A DNA stretch of 64,000 bases. Source: Hafnia alvei (GTDB taxonomy: Bacteria > Pseudomonadota > Gammaproteobacteria > Enterobacterales > Enterobacteriaceae). Location: contig NZ_CP139992.1 in the NCBI RefSeq assembly GCF_034424155.1, positions 1,690,012-1,754,011 on the forward strand, written 5' to 3'. How positions within the stretch are numbered: the stretch's first letter is position 1; each line of letters starts with the position of its first letter. A program made the translations under genes and the position numbers. Under the pieces are notes generated by a model. That model saw only the letters and a program-made list of their open reading frames with translations. It did no database searches and was not told the DNA's origin. Shown one piece after another: positions 20,612 to 26,690 of this stretch.

Positions 20612-21086
20612 TGTTTTGCTCCTGTGCTGGGGCTACGGAAATCAGATAATCGCCAAAATCAGTGATATAGCTAATTCGACCTGAACGCTGTAGCGCTCCG
20701 ATTTGTTCAAGCCGCTGCACCTGTTCTTTTTCCAGATCGTGACCGCCTGATTCTGGATCGTCACAGCACTCAACAAAGCGGTGTAACGCTGCAATGTCTG
20801 CGTCAGTAACAAACGAACGCCACTGTTCCGCTATTACAGGTTGTGCGGGTGCTTCATCGCTAAGCAATGGAGGTAAGTCAGGAACAGTCACGCCAAACAA
20901 TGCAGCTAGGGCGCAATAATTTTGTTCGGAGTGATAGCGGCCTTTACAACGAACAAGCTTCTCAGCTGCTTTCCTGAGCGCCAATAACTCCTCTGCCACG
21001 CTGACAGGCAACATCACGCAGCCGTTCCCGACTTCGATACAGTTTTTGATTCTTTTTTCTAAACGTTCAGTTGTTAATTCAGACAT
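20604..21086 (-). CDS. Phage early protein, 160 residues, unknown
   Basis: Begins MSELTTERLEKRIKN, with a pattern seen in many small enterobacterial phage proteins of the left operon: an N-terminal helical segment with ELLALRKAAEKL. Residues 60-80 are Pro-rich and the C-terminal part is helical and charged, ending in YITDFGDYLIS. It overlaps the upstream gene by 8 bases and the downstream zinc-ribbon gene by 8 bases, so it belongs to the same operon. I do not recognise a specific family or activity. Confidence 0.6.
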   Translation of the reverse strand: MSELTTERLEKRIKNCIEVGNGCVMLPVSVAEELLALRKAAEKLVRCKGRYHSEQNYCALAALFGVTVPDLPPLLSDEAPAQPVIAEQWRSFVTDADIAALHRFVECCDDPESGGHDLEKEQVQRLEQIGALQRSGRISYITDFGDYLISVAPAQEQNNG

Positions 21087-21462
21087 TGTTCAGATCTCCC
21101 ACAACCTCAATCAGAATGTCATTTGCTAAATCGAGGCTGATCACATCATTTTCTGTATATGGAGATAGCGGCTCTTTAGCTGGCTGAAAGTGCAATACTG
21201 TATGGTTCCCGTAATAGTTGATGTACCGCAGCCGATAGCACTTACCAAAAACACAAACAACATCATTAGGCTTTGCTTCAATAGCGAGCTTTTTAACTTT
21301 GTTGTTGGTCAGCTGGTGGACCTCACGCAATACATCAAACTGTGTAATGGCTTCACGTAATATTGCCGCTGCTTCTGGATATTGATCATTAATAAGCTTC
21401 ACGCCTGCATGCGCTTGCTTAATTAACGTCTTTGGGGGTAATTCATTTAATCTCATGGTCAT
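21079..21462 (-). CDS. Phage early protein, 127 residues, unknown
   Basis: Unrecognised protein beginning MTMRLNELPPKTLIKQAHAG. The start at 21462 was preferred because it is preceded by GTGTGGAGAA, the strong ribosome-binding element that also precedes rdgC and the gene at 25804; an in-frame ATG at 21474 lies within that element. The C-terminal half is beta-rich (VVCVFGKCYRLRYINYYGNHTVLHF), perhaps a small barrel. It overlaps its downstream neighbour by 8 bases. Belongs to the left early operon. Confidence 0.6.
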   Translation of the reverse strand: MTMRLNELPPKTLIKQAHAGVKLINDQYPEAAAILREAITQFDVLREVHQLTNNKVKKLAIEAKPNDVVCVFGKCYRLRYINYYGNHTVLHFQPAKEPLSPYTENDVISLDLANDILIEVVGDLNNV

Positions 21463-21473
21463 TTCTCCACACA

Positions 21474-21729
21474 TTAAAATAACGTTTTTGTTTGGTTCGG
21501 CTTTTTCGTTTTCTTTACTGATGCAGGTTTGTCCTCAGCCAACCCATAACGATTAGCCCATACTCTTGCATGCTTTAAACAGTCATCGAACATCTGGCCT
21601 TTACGTGATGCTTGGGACATGCGGCGGTATAGATCTACGCCTTGGTTTGCCCCCCCCCACAGCGAGAGATTCGGAGAACCCCTCCTGCAGTAGTGTTTTC
21701 TTTATGTTGTCCTGAATGAATTTTTCCAA
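21474..21729 (-). pseudogene. Frameshifted phage gene interrupted at a 9-base G tract
   Basis: Reading leftward, one frame from a TTG at 21729 gives LEKFIQDNIKKTLLQEGF...LAVGGGKPRR and then runs out of frame. The other frame resumes just behind nine G (21650-21658, C on the plus strand) with NQGVDLYRRMSQASRKGQMF and runs to a TAA at 21474-21476. The two halves read as one phage protein of about 85 residues if one or two bases are gained or lost in the G run. Either a dead gene, a sequencing error in the homopolymer, or an on/off switch by slippage. The family is not named with confidence. Confidence 0.6.
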
Positions 21730-21781
21730 CTAATGAGGATCACCTCTTAAAGCGCTGGAATAACCAGCGCAAATATCAGAG

Positions 21782-22687
21782 TTATTTTTCTGCCTTGTAT
21801 TCAAGAACTGAAACCAGACCTAAAACCACTGTCCGCATAAAGAAAAGTTTGACGCCAGCCTCTTGGCGCCAGCGGTACGGAAGATCGTCTTCATTTTGGT
21901 AGTTAATATCTGAGAGAAGGTTGATCGCTTTAAAATGAAACTTTTCAGTTAACTGGAAGCTAATCCCATCCATATCGAGGCGAACTTTCTCAACAATAAA
22001 ACCGGCATCTAACTTATCGATAATTTCTTGCTGCATATCGTCGATTTCAGATCCGGAATATTTAATGATTTCTTTTTGATCACCCAAGCGACCAAGCTGG
22101 ATAAAATCAGAGAAGCGAAATCCTTCGAATGGCTCAAGGCCAGATGTTAGATAGGTTCTGAGTCGGGTTGTGAGGCCATGTTTGACGTCACTAACATTGA
22201 TGGTCTCGGTCTTAACTGAACCGCATGCTTTAACCAGTAGACTAACAACGATGTCAGATAGTGGCTTACTACCGGTGGCAACAATTAAAAGCTTGTTGGC
22301 CTCATCGTAATAAGCAAAGAGATAGGTAGTTTTAACAAATGCAGTTTTGCATAATTCCACAATCACGTTGTTCTTGATAATGGCCTTGTCTTTTCGTTTT
22401 AACTTGCATTCAGAGTTCAACTCGATCGCTGCAACGCGAGTCTCAACTTCTTTGTTTACTACTGAGGATGGAATGATTTTCTCGTCACGACGAACGGTGA
22501 TTGTGTACCCGCCAGTAATTGGGGTAACGAGTTCGCCAGTGATGGTATTTACAGCGAAGCCTGAACGAGCGAATTCTGTTTCCGATATATCAGAGAACAT
22601 GCACTCCTTCATGTGGCCTTCCAGTAGGTCAGCATTTGGTAGTGTTGCTTTGAATACGATGGCGTTTTTAATCTGAGCCAGTTTCAT
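21782..22687 (-). CDS. rdgC: Phage RdgC-family recombination-associated protein
   Basis: A 301-residue homologue of RdgC, the ring-forming DNA-binding protein that antagonises RecA by blocking filament formation and strand exchange. Recognisable landmarks are the DEKIIPSSVVNKEVE segment, KLKRKDKAIIKNNVI (cf. LKKTEKDSLKDEVL), the FAYYDEANKLLIVATGSK strand and VVSLLVKACGSV. Overall similarity to the chromosomal protein is low to moderate, so it is a phage version. The start at 22687 follows GTGTGGAGAAATAATCGT; a longer frame from a GTG reads through that ribosome site and is rejected. First gene of the operon driven from the left operator. The prophage also encodes RecA. Confidence 0.8.
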   Translation of the reverse strand: MKLAQIKNAIVFKATLPNADLLEGHMKECMFSDISETEFARSGFAVNTITGELVTPITGGYTITVRRDEKIIPSSVVNKEVETRVAAIELNSECKLKRKDKAIIKNNVIVELCKTAFVKTTYLFAYYDEANKLLIVATGSKPLSDIVVSLLVKACGSVKTETINVSDVKHGLTTRLRTYLTSGLEPFEGFRFSDFIQLGRLGDQKEIIKYSGSEIDDMQQEIIDKLDAGFIVEKVRLDMDGISFQLTEKFHFKAINLLSDINYQNEDDLPYRWRQEAGVKLFFMRTVVLGLVSVLEYKAEK

Positions 22688-22693
22688 ACGATT

Positions 22694-22705
22694 ATTTCTC
22701 CACAC
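22694..22705 (-). promoter_or_regulatory. Strong ribosome-binding element GTGTGGAGAAAT before rdgC
   Basis: The same 12-base string precedes the genes at 21462 (21461-21472) and 25804 (plus strand, 25786-25797), and a near copy lies at 22777-22787. It contains the GGAG core. Its repeated use decides the starts of three genes. Read as codons it produces a false common N-terminus MWRNN. Confidence 0.6.
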
Positions 22706-22793
22706 GTTTTTTAGATATGAGTTTCCCCGGTGCGAATTAATGAAAATTCACACAAACAGATAGGATCTCTAATAATTCTCCACACAAATGAGC

Positions 22794-22873
22794 TGTGGTA
22801 GCCGGACTTGAACCAGCGCGTACCCGCTACGCTATGAACGCTTGCGACGCTCTACCAACTGAGCTACACCACA
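22794..22873 (-). tRNA. tRNA-like sequence, probably not a functional tRNA
   Basis: On the minus strand the acceptor halves TGTGGTG and TACCACA pair, a D arm GCTC-AGTTGGTA-GAGC and a T arm GCTGG-TTCAAGT-CCGGC are in the right places, but the middle part does not give a normal 5-bp anticodon stem with a 7-base loop. Instead a GCGTA-GCGGG-TACGC hairpin stands where a long variable arm could be. No CCA is encoded. I read it as a degenerate or structurally altered tRNA in the leader of the left early transcript. Confidence 0.45.
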
Positions 22874-22972
22874 ACGTAAAGAGCACTAAATGATGCTTCT
22901 AACAGCTATCGGTTTGGGAATGACACCTATTGGCTCTGAATCCTTAATCACAGATAGTGCTCTTTACGTTGT
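22871..22972 (-). repeat. 18-bp perfect inverted repeat in the left early leader
   Basis: ACAACGTAAAGAGCACTA (22871-22888) and its exact complement (22955-22972) are separated by 66 bases. The left copy overlaps the 5' end of the tRNA-like sequence. A leftward transcript would form a long stem. No T run follows, so it is not a plain terminator. Confidence 0.8.
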
Positions 22973-23007
22973 ATGCTCGTCTTGCGTCATGCTGTGTTGA
23001 TAAAACT

Positions 23008-23036
23008 AATTTAAGACAACTTAAATTTAACGTCAA
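23008..23036 (-). promoter_or_regulatory. Leftward early promoter (PL)
   Basis: On the minus strand -35 TTGACG (23036-23031) and -10 TAAATT (23013-23008) are spaced 17 bases apart, and the -10 end overlaps an operator. It would drive rdgC and the rest of the left operon after a leader of about 310 bases. Confidence 0.65.
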
Positions 23037-23058
23037 GCTTAATGTGAAGATAACTTAA
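23010..23058. promoter_or_regulatory. Left operator region (OL)
   Basis: Two TTAAGA-type sites, TTTAAGACAACTTAAA at 23010-23025 and TGAAGATAACTTAA at 23045-23058, with a weaker TCAAGCTTAA between them. They match the operators next to the repressor gene (24826-24888), so CI and Cro should act here. Confidence 0.65.
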
Positions 23059-23120
23059 TTTATTTGTTTGCCGTGTCCTAAATTGTCCATAGTGGTAGAG
23101 TCAGCAAAACAGGAGGATAT

Positions 23121-23312
23121 ATGAACAAGAACGCGATCGGCTACAACGACCTATGCGAAGCTGTGGGTAAGGCAACGCTGAATTTGGTGTCTTACAAGCA
23201 AGAGGTGACTAAGGAGTACATCATTTCGATGTTGGAATCTTTCGCTCAGATTGAGTATGACGAGAAGAGAAGGGCGACGTACATAATGGCAGCGGAGGTG
23301 ATGAAGGAGTGA
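23121..23312 (+). CDS. Small phage protein, 63 residues, unknown
   Basis: Begins MNKNAIGYNDLCEAVGKA, acidic and helical, ending in AAEVMKE. An AGGAGGATAT ribosome site precedes the ATG closely, which supports translation. It reads rightward out of the left operator, opposite to the early operon, and ends just before a terminator shared with the convergent gene at 23343. No family recognised. It may be a lysogen-expressed accessory gene, but its promoter is unclear. Confidence 0.55.
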   Translation: MNKNAIGYNDLCEAVGKATLNLVSYKQEVTKEYIISMLESFAQIEYDEKRRATYIMAAEVMKE

Positions 23313-23318
23313 GGGCAA

Positions 23319-23346
23319 TAAAAACCCCGCTCGGCGGCGGGGTTAG
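23319..23346 (-). terminator. Terminator of the repressor operon
   Basis: Stem AACCCCGC / GCGGGGTT around TCGGCG; on the minus strand it is followed by TTTTTATT. It overlaps the end of the 150-residue gene and also lies behind the plus-strand small gene. Confidence 0.75.
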
Positions 23347-23795
23347 AAAATGTACTTTGCAAATCCTAAGATGGCCATTGCTATGCCAAGAGTCCAAATT
23401 ATTTGCTTATTTGTGGCTGATGCTATCGCTGCTATCATTTCACTTGAACTGGGTTTTTTTGATATATTTGAATCGATATCAACTACTTTCTGCAGAATAA
23501 CAGCAACATCTCTACTCAGATTTGAGGTTTCAGTCTGCATTTTTTTCAGGTCAGACTTAATATCAGCAACATCCGTTTTGATGTGAGAAACTTCAGCCTC
23601 GAGAACTGCTAGACGTTTTTCCAATCCTCCCCCCCCATTATTGGTAGTTTTCCCTCCACTAGAAGTATAAGAATCTTCTATAACTTGGAAAACATCAAAA
23701 GATGTAAGTTCAGGATGGGATATTATCACTGGTCCACTACTGGTCATATACCCAAAAAAAGGTTTTCCAACACTATTATCAGCCGGATAGGCCAT
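23343..23795 (-). CDS. Tail-anchored coiled-coil protein downstream of cI
   Basis: A 150-residue protein with a variable N-terminal part, a Gly-rich linker (TTNNGGGG), a coiled coil at about 58-112 (LEKRLAVLEAEVSHIKTDV and following heptads) and a C-terminal transmembrane segment (IIWTLGIAMAILGFAKYIF) ending at the last residue. The coiled coil plus C-terminal anchor resembles XhlA-like and other small phage membrane proteins. It is the third gene after the repressor, two bases behind its upstream neighbour, so it should be expressed in the lysogen. The place corresponds to rexB in lambda. An 8-base G run encodes the linker. Function unknown; exclusion of other phages is a guess. Confidence 0.6.
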   Translation of the reverse strand: MAYPADNSVGKPFFGYMTSSGPVIISHPELTSFDVFQVIEDSYTSSGGKTTNNGGGGLEKRLAVLEAEVSHIKTDVADIKSDLKKMQTETSNLSRDVAVILQKVVDIDSNISKKPSSSEMIAAIASATNKQIIWTLGIAMAILGFAKYIF

Positions 23796-23797
23796 AA

Positions 23798-24079
23798 TTA
23801 GTTACCTTCAAACTGTTTTTTTAGGGATAAATAGAAAGCCTCAGCCTGTTTATATGTCATTGTTATTGATGCTACTTTCTTCTTTTCATAGTCCTGCTTG
23901 CTGATTTCTCCACGAATGTCTACATAGGGGACTGGTTCATTTACTATGAACATAAAATTGGCCATTCTATCGGTATCATTTATGCGGAAAATGGTACAAC
24001 CTGCAACTTCAGCGTAGGCATTAATATAGTCTTTAGTTGGTTGTATTTCTTTGAAGTTATTTTTGTCTGCTATATTCAT
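23798..24079 (-). CDS. Small protein downstream of cI, 93 residues, unknown
   Basis: Begins MNIADKNNFKEIQPTKDY, mixed alpha/beta, and ends with SITMTYKQAEAFYLSLKKQF. It starts 90 bases after the repressor stop and ends 2 bases before the coiled-coil membrane protein, so repressor and these two genes look like one lysogenic operon. This is the rexA position of lambda. No family recognised. The low GC of this pair compared with the head genes suggests independent acquisition. Confidence 0.55.
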   Translation of the reverse strand: MNIADKNNFKEIQPTKDYINAYAEVAGCTIFRINDTDRMANFMFIVNEPVPYVDIRGEISKQDYEKKKVASITMTYKQAEAFYLSLKKQFEGN

Positions 24080-24169
24080 ATAGTTACCATTTTTCCTTAT
24101 AGTTTTTTCAGCAAGGTTTAATTTCCAACCACCTAGAACGTATCCTCAGCCCATTGGGCTAAACCAGTA

Positions 24170-24823
24170 TCACGGAAGGTTGGCTATCTTAGCGTCAACG
24201 ACAACTCCAACAATTCTGCAGTTACCATTAATCGGTATCATGCTGTACTGCGGATTAAGTGGTTTCAGATATCTATGTCCAGCATCAACGACGTACTTTT
24301 TAAACGTCGCTTCATTCTCACTCTCAAGTTTGGCAACTACTAACTTTCCGCTTACAGCTTCCACTTCTGGATCGACTAGTATCACTGTTCCTTCTGGTAT
24401 ACTCAGCCCAGAAGGCGCAGTCATAGAATCGCCTTTAACTTCAAGCCAAAACGACCCTTCTGAACAATCAACGGTTGTTTCATACCAGCGATCTATTCCA
24501 CTTCGGTGATACGGCTCAATGGCTTCACACCACATCCCCGCACTTACCCAACTAATAAGCGGATAGTCTCCCTTTGGCCTATTTGGTCCCAAATACTCGA
24601 TGTTGTCATTTGTATTAGTGTCGCCTCGAATAATGAATTGGGGCGAGCACTTCAAAGCCGTTGCCAGTGAAAGAAGGTTATCACCAGTAGGCTCCGTCTC
24701 ATCTCTCTCCCATTGTGAAATGGCGACGTTAGACACTCCGACAGAAGACGAGAGTTTCATTTGAGATAACTTCAGCTCTTTCCGGCGCGCACGAATGCGA
24801 TCGCCAATAGTTTCATTTTTCAT
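24170..24823 (-). CDS. cI: CI-type prophage repressor (HTH plus S24 autoprotease)
   Basis: A 217-residue repressor that keeps the prophage silent. N-terminal Cro/CI helix-turn-helix (about 8-60: RARRKELKLSQMKLSSSVGVS) and C-terminal LexA-like S24 domain. The self-cleavage site is Ala95-Gly96 in SWVSAGMW; catalytic Ser133 is in GDSMTAP and Lys165 in LVVAKLES. All parts needed for RecA-stimulated autocleavage are present, so DNA damage should induce this prophage. It is divergent from cro across three operators. Followed by two genes in the same direction. Confidence 0.93.
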   Translation of the reverse strand: MKNETIGDRIRARRKELKLSQMKLSSSVGVSNVAISQWERDETEPTGDNLLSLATALKCSPQFIIRGDTNTNDNIEYLGPNRPKGDYPLISWVSAGMWCEAIEPYHRSGIDRWYETTVDCSEGSFWLEVKGDSMTAPSGLSIPEGTVILVDPEVEAVSGKLVVAKLESENEATFKKYVVDAGHRYLKPLNPQYSMIPINGNCRIVGVVVDAKIANLP

Positions 24824-24825
24824 AG

Positions 24826-24888
24826 TTAAGACATCTTAAATGTTATTGACTTAAGATTCCTTTAGATTAATATTTAAGAGTTCTTTAA
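24826..24888. promoter_or_regulatory. Right operator region (OR) with three sites and PR
   Basis: Three similar sites: TTAAGACATCTTAA (24826-24839, a perfect palindrome), TTAAGATTCCTTTA (24851-24864) and TTAAGAGTTCTTTAA (24874-24888), starting 25 and 23 bases apart, i.e. on one face of the helix. The rightward promoter is TTGACT (24846-24851) and TAATAT (24868-24873) with a 16-base spacer, overlapping the middle site. This is the layout of the lambda OR switch. Confidence 0.75.
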
Positions 24889-24903
24889 TTTCGAGGCAGG
24901 TCT

Positions 24904-25230
24904 ATGTACAAACAAACCGTTATTGACTACTTCGGAACCCAGCGAGCTGTAGCAAAAGCCCTAGGTATTAGCGATGCGGCAGTATCTCAGTGGAAAGATA
25001 TTATCCCTGAAAAAGACGCCTATCGATTGGAAATCGTTACTGCTGGTGCCCTGAAGTATGACGATGCTGCTTACCGTGAAGCAACTCGAGCAACAACACC
25101 GTTCTTTAACAGTTCTATCAGTACCAGAAGTCTTACTGTGGGACGGCTACGTCTAGAAAATGAAACCCACGGCGGAGTTTCTAAGACTGAGCTACGTCCA
25201 GATATTTGCCCTAAATCTAAAGGGTATTGA
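24904..25230 (+). CDS. cro: Cro-family repressor with C-terminal extension
   Basis: The first 62 residues are a typical enterobacterial-phage Cro of the DicC type (TVIDYFGTQRAVAKALGISDAAVSQWK, helix-turn-helix at about 14-34, then PEKDAYRLEIVTAGALKY). It should bind the OR and OL sites and shut off the repressor gene. Usual members end at about 60-75 residues; this one goes on to 108 with a low-complexity, Ser/Arg-rich tail that has no recognisable fold. The extension may be a run-on after loss of the original stop. Ribosome site GAGGCAGG. Confidence 0.85.
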   Translation: MYKQTVIDYFGTQRAVAKALGISDAAVSQWKDIIPEKDAYRLEIVTAGALKYDDAAYREATRATTPFFNSSISTRSLTVGRLRLENETHGGVSKTELRPDICPKSKGY

Positions 25231-25264
25231 GAGCGATTAAAACCACAAAAGAGAGACCAGCACT

Positions 25265-25807
25265 GTGGACAACAAGAATTTTCCAGCCCCGGCAGATATG
25301 ACAGCAGCAATGCACAAGCTGATCACATCGACACCGGGTGGGTATGAAGCGATGGCGCAACAGCTATCACACGATGGGACCCATAACGCGCTAAGTAATC
25401 GCGTTCGCCAGATTGGTGGGCAAATGGTGCCGTTCGGCATGGTCATTCAAATGGAGGCTTTTTCCGGTCGCACGGATATTACCGAAGCTATGTGTAAGCG
25501 TGCTGGTGGTGTGTTCGTGAAACTGCCTGATGTGGATCAGGTCGGGAATGAAGAGTTGCTGCACAAGTTTAACGACCTGCTGGCGGCTCTGGGTGATTTT
25601 AGCCGAGCTCATAACGAGTTCACCCATGATGGCGTGCTTGACCGAGAAGAAAGCAAACGCCTACGTGCTAAAGGTTATCGAGCACAGTCTTTGATAGCCG
25701 AGATTTGGGTGATTTCAGAAATGCTGTGGGGAGAGGGTGACGCCAAGAGTATGCAGCTCTTGGCGTCGGGTGCGACTAAATCAGTGTGTGGAGAAATAAC
25801 CGCGTGA
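25265..25807 (+). CDS. CII-type phage regulatory protein (YmfL/CP76-like)
   Basis: A 180-residue protein of the phage regulatory CII family: TSTPGGYEAMAQQLSHDGTHNALSNRVRQI in the N-terminal third is the typical HTH-containing segment, followed by a helical C-terminal part. Homologues sit directly after cro and are thought to act in the lysis-lysogeny choice. GTG/ATG context: the start is a GTG or TTG-like codon at 25265 behind GAGAGACCAG. The stop TGA overlaps the GTG of the next gene. Confidence 0.75.
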   Translation: MDNKNFPAPADMTAAMHKLITSTPGGYEAMAQQLSHDGTHNALSNRVRQIGGQMVPFGMVIQMEAFSGRTDITEAMCKRAGGVFVKLPDVDQVGNEELLHKFNDLLAALGDFSRAHNEFTHDGVLDREESKRLRAKGYRAQSLIAEIWVISEMLWGEGDAKSMQLLASGATKSVCGEITA

Positions 25808-25992
25808 GCAATTTAACAATAAATTCTCATCTTCCGCAACTGCGCTGTAAGCCGGTAAGAAATGCTTTGCCGCCAGCTCCGTTACGGTATGAACGAAGAA
25901 TAGCAAAACGATGGGTGCCGTGTAACCACAGCAGAGCCACGGCAATTGTGGGTGTAATAAAAAGACGCTGGGGGCTCTATGACAAATCTTAA
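25804..25992 (+). CDS. Small basic phage protein, 62 residues, unknown
   Basis: Reads from a GTG at 25804 that overlaps the stop of the CII-type gene (GTGA); the strong GTGTGGAGAAAT element at 25786-25797 sets the start. Arg-rich (RYERRIAKRWVPCNHSRATAI). It ends 14 bases inside the following antirepressor gene. Small basic proteins at this place are common in lambdoid phages, but I do not recognise the family. Confidence 0.5.
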   Translation: MSNLTINSHLPQLRCKPVRNALPPAPLRYERRIAKRWVPCNHSRATAIVGVIKRRWGLYDKS

Positions 25993-26689
25993 TGTAACTG
26001 GCATGGCGCCATATCAAAACCATCAGGTTATGAACTCAGCGCAGCCAATGATGAGCAGCCGTGAAATCGCAGAGTTAGTTAAAAGCAAACACGGTGATGT
26101 TAAACGTTCAGCCGAACGCCTAGTGGGTGCGGGTATTTTAACCGCGCCGTTGGCGCAGTTCGATTTTGAGCATAACGGGAATACGTACCAGGAGTATCGG
26201 TTTAACAAGCGAGACTCGTTGATATTGGTTGCCCGTTTGTCTCCGTTGTTCACTGCGGCTGTCGTTGACCGTTGGCAAGAGCTGGAAAATAGCACTCCAG
26301 CACTTCCTCAATCATTACCAGAAGCATTGCGCCTTGCTGCTGATATGGCAGAACAGAAAGCCGCGCTCGAGTACAAGGTTCAGCAGGATGCGCCAAAGGT
26401 GGCGTTTGTCGATCATTTCGTTGATGCCGCTGGTGCTAAGAGCCTACGTGAAAGCGCCAAGATTCTACGCATGGCTGAAAAGTCGATGATAGAGGCGCTA
26501 TTGCGTGACAAGGTTCTGTTTCGTCAGTCTCGCAACTTATTGCCATCCTCAATCCACCAGCGAAACGGCTTATTCTGCGTGAAAACCGGCACATCTGAAT
26601 TTGGTCATGCTTTCACTCAAACCCGCGTAACGCCGCTGGGCCTGCAATGGCTTGCTGATCGTTACGCCTCTGAGCTGATGGTGGACTGA
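25979..26689 (+). CDS. Phage antirepressor (Rha N-domain plus KilA-C-type domain)
   Basis: A 236-residue two-domain regulatory protein. The N-terminal Rha-type domain spans about 22-105 (MSSREIAELVKSKHGDVKRSAERLV, NKRDSLILVARLSP), and the C-terminal KilAC-type domain spans about 140-236 (VDHFVDAAGAKSLRESAKIL, LFRQSRNLLPSSIHQRNGLF, VTPLGLQWLADRY). Proteins of this build act as antirepressors or late regulators in temperate phages. It overlaps the small gene before it and is followed by the replication gene after one base. A second Rha-type protein is at 34477. Confidence 0.8.
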   Translation: MTNLNVTGMAPYQNHQVMNSAQPMMSSREIAELVKSKHGDVKRSAERLVGAGILTAPLAQFDFEHNGNTYQEYRFNKRDSLILVARLSPLFTAAVVDRWQELENSTPALPQSLPEALRLAADMAEQKAALEYKVQQDAPKVAFVDHFVDAAGAKSLRESAKILRMAEKSMIEALLRDKVLFRQSRNLLPSSIHQRNGLFCVKTGTSEFGHAFTQTRVTPLGLQWLADRYASELMVD

Positions 26690-26690
26690 T

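Noticed and set aside
22688-25803. A shared N-terminus MWRNN in RdgC and the protein at 25804
   Set aside because: It results from reading the ribosome-binding element GTGTGGAGAAATAA as codons from a GTG. The true starts lie just downstream.
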